Shown here: one piece after another, positions 12,787-17,272 of the stretch | Numbering within the stretch: the stretch's first letter is position 1 | Layout of the letters: each line of letters starts with the position of its first letter | Origin: CAJBIL01 sp044359525 | GTDB lineage: Bacteria; Pseudomonadota; Gammaproteobacteria; Burkholderiales; Rhodocyclaceae | Length of the DNA: 17,272 bases | Direction: 5' to 3' | Assembly (NCBI GenBank): GCA_044359525.1 | Contig: JBIKLY010000074.1 | Coordinates: forward strand, 1-17,272 | Position numbers and translations under genes: made by a program | Notes under the pieces: generated by a model | The model's input: only the letters and a program-made list of their open reading frames with translations | Told to the model about the DNA's origin: nothing | Database searches by the model: none

Positions 12787-14183
12787 TAACAATGGATCTG
12801 CTTGCCGCTGCCCGCAGCATGGCCGGTGTCTTGACCGGTGAGAACGCCGCTTTCTGCGGCGTATCGACCGATAGCCGCAGTGTCGCTGCCGGAGAGTTAT
12901 TCATCGCCTTGCGCGGCGAAAATTTTGATGGCCATGCGTTCATCGCCGCAGCCAAGGCGCGCGGCGCGGTTGCTGCGGTGGTTGCCGCCGATGCCGCCGA
13001 CCAGCTTGAGGCGCTTGATTTGCCGCTGGTCCTGGTGGCCGATACCCGCCTCGCACTTGGTGCGCTGGCTGCCGGCTGGCGCAAGGGTTTTGATGTGCCG
13101 CTGATCGCGGTGACCGGCAGCAACGGCAAGACGACAACCAAGGAAATGATCGCCAGTATCCTGCGAGTGGCTTTTGGCGACGCGGTTCTGGTCACCCAAG
13201 GCAACTTCAACAACGATATCGGTCTGCCGCTTACCCTGCTCAAACTGAACGCCACGCACCGCGCGGTGATCCTTGAAATGGGCATGAATCATCCCGGCGA
13301 AATTGCTCATCTTGCCGAGATCGCTCAGCCGACCGTCGCTTTAGTCACCAATGCCCAGCGTGCTCATCTGGCCGGCATGGGCTCAATTGAAGCCATTGCG
13401 ACTGAAAAAGGCAGCATTTACAACAGTCTTGGCCAGGGTGGCGTTGCCGTATTCAATGCTGACGACGTGTGGGCCGAGCTATGGCGCGCCCAGTGTGCCG
13501 GCCATCGGGTGATGACTTTCGGTCTTGAGCAGCCGGCGGATGTTGGTGCCCAATGTCAGTTGCACGGTCTGGAAAACTACCTCACCTTGTCTGTGCAGGG
13601 CGAGCAGGTCAGTGTTGCGCTGGCCCTGCCGGGCGTTCATAACGCGCGCAATGCGCTGGCGGCGGCGACCGCTGCGCTGGCCGCTGGCATTCCGCTAGCT
13701 GCCGTGCGCGAGGGCCTGGCTGCCTTCCGTGGCATCAAGGGGCGTTTGCAGCGGTGCGCCGGCCTGAACGGTGCGATTCTGCTCGACGACACCTATAACG
13801 CCAATCCGGATTCGGTACGTGCCGGGATCGACGTACTCGCGGCGACCATCGGCAAGAAAGTGCTGGTCCTTGGCGACATGGGCGAGATCGGCGAGATGAC
13901 CGGCCAGTTTCATGATGAGGTAGGCGGCTACGCCAAAAGTCAGGGCGTTGATCGTCTGTTCGCTTTTGGTGAATCCAGTCTTCTGGCGGCACACAACTTC
14001 GGCGCGGGTGGCGTGCACTACAAAAAAATTGAAGAGCTGATTACGGCTGTGATCGCCGAGCTGAGCAGCGACACGGCAGCCGGGACCACCGTGCTGGTCA
14101 AGGGTTCGCGTTTCATGCAGATGGAACGGGTGGTCAATGCCATCACGGCCGCTGATCCGGCGGAGGGCAAATCATGCTGCTGA
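12783..14183 (+). CDS. murF: UDP-MurNAc-tripeptide-D-Ala-D-Ala ligase MurF
   Basis: Adds D-Ala-D-Ala to UDP-MurNAc-tripeptide with ATP, completing the soluble pentapeptide precursor. The 466-residue protein has the N-terminal STDSRSVAAGELFIALRG segment, the ATP loop GSNGKTTTKEM (from residue 112), GNFNNDIGLPLTLL, ILEMGMNHPGEI, VTNAQRAHL, HNARNALAA, and the MurF-specific LDDTYNANPDSV (from residue 334) followed by VLGDMGEIGE. The ATG overlaps the murE stop by four bases; a second in-frame ATG is at 12792. GGGAGG at 12767-12772 is the likely Shine-Dalgarno. It runs ten bases into mraY. Confidence 0.98.
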   Translation: MITMDLLAAARSMAGVLTGENAAFCGVSTDSRSVAAGELFIALRGENFDGHAFIAAAKARGAVAAVVAADAADQLEALDLPLVLVADTRLALGALAAGWRKGFDVPLIAVTGSNGKTTTKEMIASILRVAFGDAVLVTQGNFNNDIGLPLTLLKLNATHRAVILEMGMNHPGEIAHLAEIAQPTVALVTNAQRAHLAGMGSIEAIATEKGSIYNSLGQGGVAVFNADDVWAELWRAQCAGHRVMTFGLEQPADVGAQCQLHGLENYLTLSVQGEQVSVALALPGVHNARNALAAATAALAAGIPLAAVREGLAAFRGIKGRLQRCAGLNGAILLDDTYNANPDSVRAGIDVLAATIGKKVLVLGDMGEIGEMTGQFHDEVGGYAKSQGVDRLFAFGESSLLAAHNFGAGGVHYKKIEELITAVIAELSSDTAAGTTVLVKGSRFMQMERVVNAITAADPAEGKSCC

Positions 14184-15262
14184 TCCTTGCGCAATGGTTG
14201 GGGCAGGACATCCGCGGCTTCAATGTGTTCAGCTATATCACCCTGCGTACTGTGCTGGCGGCGATGACGGCGCTGATTATTTCCTTCGTTGCCGGTCCGC
14301 GCGTCATTCGCTGGCTGGCCGCCAAGAAAATCGGACAGGCCGTGCGCAATGACGGCCCACAGACGCATCTGGTCAAATCCGGCACACCGACCATGGGCGG
14401 CGCCCTGATCCTGATCGCCATCGGCATCACCACGCTGCTCTGGGCCGATCTGGGCAACCGCTACGTCTGGGTCGTGCTGATCGTGACGCTCGGGTTTGGC
14501 GCGATTGGCTGGTACGACGACTGGCAGAAAGTCGTGCATCGTGATCCAAAGGGGCTGGCCAGTCGCTGGAAGTATTTCTGGCAGTCAATGATCGGCTTGC
14601 TGGTTGCCGTCTACCTCGGCTTGACGGCGACCGTGCCGGCACAACTCGAACTGATCGTTCCTTTTTTCAAGACGGTTTCCTACCCGCTGGGCGTCGTTGG
14701 TTTTATCACGCTGACTTACTTCGTCATCGTCGGCACCAGCAATGCGGTGAATCTGACCGACGGTCTGGATGGCCTGGCGATCATGCCGACCGTGATGATC
14801 GCCGGCGCTCTGGCGATTTTTGCCTACGTTGCCGGCAATGCGGTTTATGCCAAATATCTGTTCATGCCCTACATCCCGGGGGCCGGTGAACTGGCTGTTT
14901 TTCTCGGCGCGATGGCCGGCGCCGGCCTCGGCTTTCTGTGGTTCAACGCCTATCCGGCTGAAGTGTTTATGGGTGACGTCGGCGCGCTGGCGCTTGGTGC
15001 GGCGCTTGGCGTAGTGGCGGTGATCGTGCGCCAGGAAATCGTGCTGGCCATCATGGGCGGTGTCTTCGTGGCTGAAACCCTGTCAGTCGCCGCACAGGTG
15101 CTCTATTTCAAATTCACCGGCGGCAAGCGCATTTTCCGCATGGCGCCACTGCATCATCACTATGAACTGAGCGGCTGGAAAGAAACCCAGGTTGTTGTCC
15201 GTTTCTGGATCATCACCATCATGCTGGTGCTGGTCGGTCTCTCAACATTGAAGCTGCGTTGA
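14174..15262 (+). CDS. mraY: Phospho-MurNAc-pentapeptide transferase MraY
   Basis: Integral inner-membrane enzyme that transfers phospho-MurNAc-pentapeptide from UDP to undecaprenyl phosphate, making lipid I. The 362-residue protein has about ten hydrophobic helices and the catalytic aspartates of the family: D115-D116 (WYDDW), D196 in NLTDGLDGLA and D268 in FMGDVGALALG; the HHH cluster is in PLHHHYE (327-329). Numbering is almost identical to E. coli MraY. The start ATG 14174 lies inside the murF end (10-base overlap), six bases after GGAGGG. murD follows after 12 bp. Confidence 0.98.
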   Translation: MLLILAQWLGQDIRGFNVFSYITLRTVLAAMTALIISFVAGPRVIRWLAAKKIGQAVRNDGPQTHLVKSGTPTMGGALILIAIGITTLLWADLGNRYVWVVLIVTLGFGAIGWYDDWQKVVHRDPKGLASRWKYFWQSMIGLLVAVYLGLTATVPAQLELIVPFFKTVSYPLGVVGFITLTYFVIVGTSNAVNLTDGLDGLAIMPTVMIAGALAIFAYVAGNAVYAKYLFMPYIPGAGELAVFLGAMAGAGLGFLWFNAYPAEVFMGDVGALALGAALGVVAVIVRQEIVLAIMGGVFVAETLSVAAQVLYFKFTGGKRIFRMAPLHHHYELSGWKETQVVVRFWIITIMLVLVGLSTLKLR

Positions 15263-15274
15263 AGCTAAACTGAC

Positions 15275-16666
15275 ATGGACCTTCACGGCAAACTCGTACT
15301 GGTAATCGGCCTCGGCGAAACGGGGCTGGCGATGGCCAAATGGCTGGCTCGTCAGGGTTCCCGCGTGCGCGTTGCCGACAGTCGTATTTCACCGCCTAAC
15401 GTTGAAGCGCTGCGCGCTGCCGTGCCTGATGCCGAGCTGCTTGTCGGGCCGTTTGTCGAGTCGACCTTTGCCGGCGTTGTGTTGATCGCAATCTCTCCCG
15501 GCGTACCGGTGCAGGAAGCGGCAATCGAGCAGGCTGTGGCGCGTGGTGTGCCGCTGGTTTCGGAGATCGAGCTGTTTGTGCGTGGCGTGCGCCAGTTGTC
15601 GCCGCAGGCAAAGCTGCTCGCCATTACCGGCAGCAATGGCAAAACCACGACCACCGCACTGACCGGCGTCTTATGTGTTGCCGCCGGCCTAAAAACCGGG
15701 GTTGCCGGCAATATCAGCCCGGCAGCGCTCGATGCACTGATGAGCGCGATTGACGCCAATGAGCTGCCGGAAGTCTGGGTGCTCGAACTCTCCAGTTTCC
15801 AGCTGGAAACCACCCATACGCTGAATGCGGATGCCGCAACCATTCTCAATGTCAGTGAAGATCATCTCGATCGCTACAGCGGTATGGACACTTACGCCGC
15901 GGCCAAGGCGCGCGTTTTCCAGCATGGCGGAAAAAGCGTCGATGGCAAAACGGGCACGATGGTGCTCAATCGCGACGATGATCGCAGCCTGTCTAACGGG
16001 CGTTGCGGCCGCAAGCTGGTCAGCTTTGGTCTTGATCCGGCGTCGCGTGCGCTCGATTATGGCTTGCAGGATGGCTGGATCATGCACGGTAACGAGCGAC
16101 TGATTGCGCTCAGTGGGCTGAAAATGGTCGGTCTGCACAATGCCGCCAATGCCATGGCAGCGCTGGCCCTGTGCGAGGCAGTCGGTATTGCGCCGCGGCA
16201 AGTGCTGCCCGCGTTGGCAGAATTTGCCGGGCTGGCGCATCGCGTCGAATTCGTCGCCGAAATTGGTGGCGTTTCCTACTACGACGACTCCAAGGGAACC
16301 AACGTTGGCGCGACGCTGGCTGCGCTCCAGGGACTGGGTCGCAAAGTCGGGATCATCCTCGGTGGCGAGGGCAAGGGGCAGGATTTTTCGCCACTCAAGC
16401 AAGCCTTGGCCGAGCATGGCCGCGCCGTAGCGTTGATTGGCCGTGATGCCGAAGCGATTGCCGATGCCGTCGCCGGCTGCGGCGTACCGCTGCAGCGCTG
16501 TGCCGGCATGGCCGAAGCGGTGCGTTGGTGTGCGGCGCAGGTCAAGCCGGGCGATGCGGTTCTGCTGTCACCGGCCTGCGCCAGTCTCGACATGTACCGT
16601 AACTATGCTCATCGCGCCGAGGCATTCATCGAAGCCGTACATGACGTCGAAAGGGAGGCGGCCTGA
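15275..16666 (+). CDS. murD: UDP-MurNAc-L-alanine:D-glutamate ligase MurD
   Basis: Adds D-glutamate to UDP-MurNAc-L-alanine with ATP in the cytoplasm. The 463-residue protein has an N-terminal Rossmann-like UDP-binding domain (LVLVIGLGETGLAMAKWL, then ISPGVP and SEIELF), the ATP loop GSNGKTTTT (from residue 119), GNISPAAL, LELSSFQLET, LNVSEDHLDRY, GLHNAANAMAAL, LAHRVEFV, YYDDSKGTNVGATLAAL, ILGGEGKGQDF and LLSPACASLDMYRNY, all typical. ATG 15275 sits 12 bp after mraY with only a weak Shine-Dalgarno, the loosest junction of the cluster. It overlaps ftsW by one base (TGATG). Confidence 0.98.
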   Translation: MDLHGKLVLVIGLGETGLAMAKWLARQGSRVRVADSRISPPNVEALRAAVPDAELLVGPFVESTFAGVVLIAISPGVPVQEAAIEQAVARGVPLVSEIELFVRGVRQLSPQAKLLAITGSNGKTTTTALTGVLCVAAGLKTGVAGNISPAALDALMSAIDANELPEVWVLELSSFQLETTHTLNADAATILNVSEDHLDRYSGMDTYAAAKARVFQHGGKSVDGKTGTMVLNRDDDRSLSNGRCGRKLVSFGLDPASRALDYGLQDGWIMHGNERLIALSGLKMVGLHNAANAMAALALCEAVGIAPRQVLPALAEFAGLAHRVEFVAEIGGVSYYDDSKGTNVGATLAALQGLGRKVGIILGGEGKGQDFSPLKQALAEHGRAVALIGRDAEAIADAVAGCGVPLQRCAGMAEAVRWCAAQVKPGDAVLLSPACASLDMYRNYAHRAEAFIEAVHDVEREAA

Positions 16667-17272
16667 TGCTGCAAGCGCTTGACGCCCCGCGCCGGATGCC
16701 GGCTGAAGTGGATCTCGCGTTGCTCTGGAGCGCGTTGATTCTGCTCCTGCTCGGCATGGTCATGGTCTATTCGGCGTCGATTGCGATTGCCGAAGCCGGA
16801 CGTTTTACCGGCAATCAGCCGGCCTATTATCTTGTCCGGCATGGTGTTTTTCTGGTGATCGGTCTGGTGGCGGCTGCCTGTGTTTTCCAGGTGCCGCTGA
16901 CGACCTGGCAGCAACTGGCGCCCTGGCTCTTTGTCGCCGGCTTTGTCATGCTCGCCCTGGTTTTGATCCCCGGTGTCGGGCGCGACGTCAATGGCGCGCG
17001 GCGCTGGTTGTCGCTCGGTATTGCCAATCTGCAGCCGTCCGAGTTGATGAAGCTGTTCGCTGTGCTCTACGCCGCCGACTACACGGTGCGCAAGATGCCG
17101 CACATGCATGATCTGAAAAAAGCCTTCATGCCGATGGCCGGTGCGATGGTCGCAGTGGGCATCCTGCTCCTCAAGGAGCCGGATTTCGGCGCCTTTGTCG
17201 TGATCATCTCGATTGCCATCGGCATTCTTTTCCTTGGCGGCATGCGCGCCCGTCTGTTTGCCGGCTTGATCG
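16666..17272 (+). CDS. ftsW: Septal peptidoglycan polymerase FtsW (5' part, cut by window end)
   Basis: SEDS-family glycosyltransferase that polymerises lipid II at the septum with FtsI. The first 202 codons are present and the frame is open at the window end, so the gene is truncated by the window, not broken. Visible family features are a hydrophilic N-terminus, a first membrane helix with LLLGMVMVYSASI, PGVGRDVNGARRWLSLG, NLQPSELMKLF and LLKEPDFGAFVV, with about five membrane helices so far. NGARRWL after a PGVG turn, together with the place after murD, separates it from RodA. ATG 16666 overlaps the murD stop (TGATG) and follows GGGAGG (16653-16658) by seven bases. Confidence 0.96.
   Translation, partial: MLQALDAPRRMPAEVDLALLWSALILLLLGMVMVYSASIAIAEAGRFTGNQPAYYLVRHGVFLVIGLVAAACVFQVPLTTWQQLAPWLFVAGFVMLALVLIPGVGRDVNGARRWLSLGIANLQPSELMKLFAVLYAADYTVRKMPHMHDLKKAFMPMAGAMVAVGILLLKEPDFGAFVVIISIAIGILFLGGMRARLFAGLI

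Noticed and set aside
11251..12792. 513-codon minus-strand frame opposite murE
   Set aside because: Exact antisense shadow of murE codons, no family features. The same applies to 9365-10585 opposite ftsI.
16666..17272. The last gene as RodA rather than FtsW, or a broken gene
   Set aside because: Motifs and its place between murD and the rest of the dcw cluster favour FtsW; the frame is open to the end, so it is only cut by the window.

Overview
The window is 17.3 kb of GC-rich, densely coding bacterial chromosome. The best guess at its source is a betaproteobacterium of the Rhodocyclales type (Dechloromonas/Azonexus/Accumulibacter-like). This rests on protein character (gamma/beta-type RsmI, MurE, MraY and FtsI, a very short FtsL), the gene order rsmI ... 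rnpB - mraZ - rsmH - ftsL - ftsI - murE - murF - mraY - murD - ftsW, and a DUF3391/HD-GYP plus EAL signalling pair. MurE carries DNPR, so the wall should contain meso-diaminopimelate, as in a Gram-negative. The genus is an inference that I could not test.

Layout. 1-101: edge of a repeat (15-bp perfect inverted repeat plus 8-bp tandem units). 102-1321: divergent yraN (-) and rsmI (+), only 17 bp apart. 1356-4012: two minus-strand cyclic-di-GMP genes, a DUF3391/HD-GYP protein followed by a degenerate-GGDEF/EAL protein, joined by a TGATG stop/start overlap. 4157-6456: plus-strand pyrC, a small lipoprotein and a DUF3025 protein; the last two share GTGA. 6464-6841: type A RNase P RNA (rnpB), whose TATAAT -10 box contains the DUF3025 stop codon. 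6948-7475: a stand-alone cyclic-nucleotide-binding domain, followed by a hairpin terminator. 7476-7877: a 402-bp AT-richer gene-free leader with an imperfect palindrome, a possible promoter and a clear MraZ operator (TGGGG/TGGTA/TGGGA at 10-bp spacing). 7878 to the end: the division and cell wall (dcw) cluster, all on the plus strand, with overlapping or nearly abutting genes; ftsW is cut by the window edge.

How the genes work together. MraZ is the likely autoregulator of the dcw operon. MurE, MurF, MraY and MurD make cytoplasmic precursors and lipid I, while FtsL, FtsI and FtsW build and cross-link septal peptidoglycan. RsmH and RsmI, at opposite ends of the leader region, methylate the same 16S rRNA nucleotide (C1402). 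The two c-di-GMP genes probably form one translationally coupled module in which the HD-GYP partner has lost a metal-ligand histidine (HD becomes QD) and the EAL partner keeps its catalytic residues but has a dead GGDEF.

Most of the window is conserved housekeeping. I see no mobile element, CRISPR, tRNA or defence system. The least ordinary stretch is 1.36-7.5 kb, between rsmI and mraZ: the HD-GYP/EAL pair, the uncharacterised lipoprotein and DUF3025 genes, and the effector-less cNMP-binding protein.
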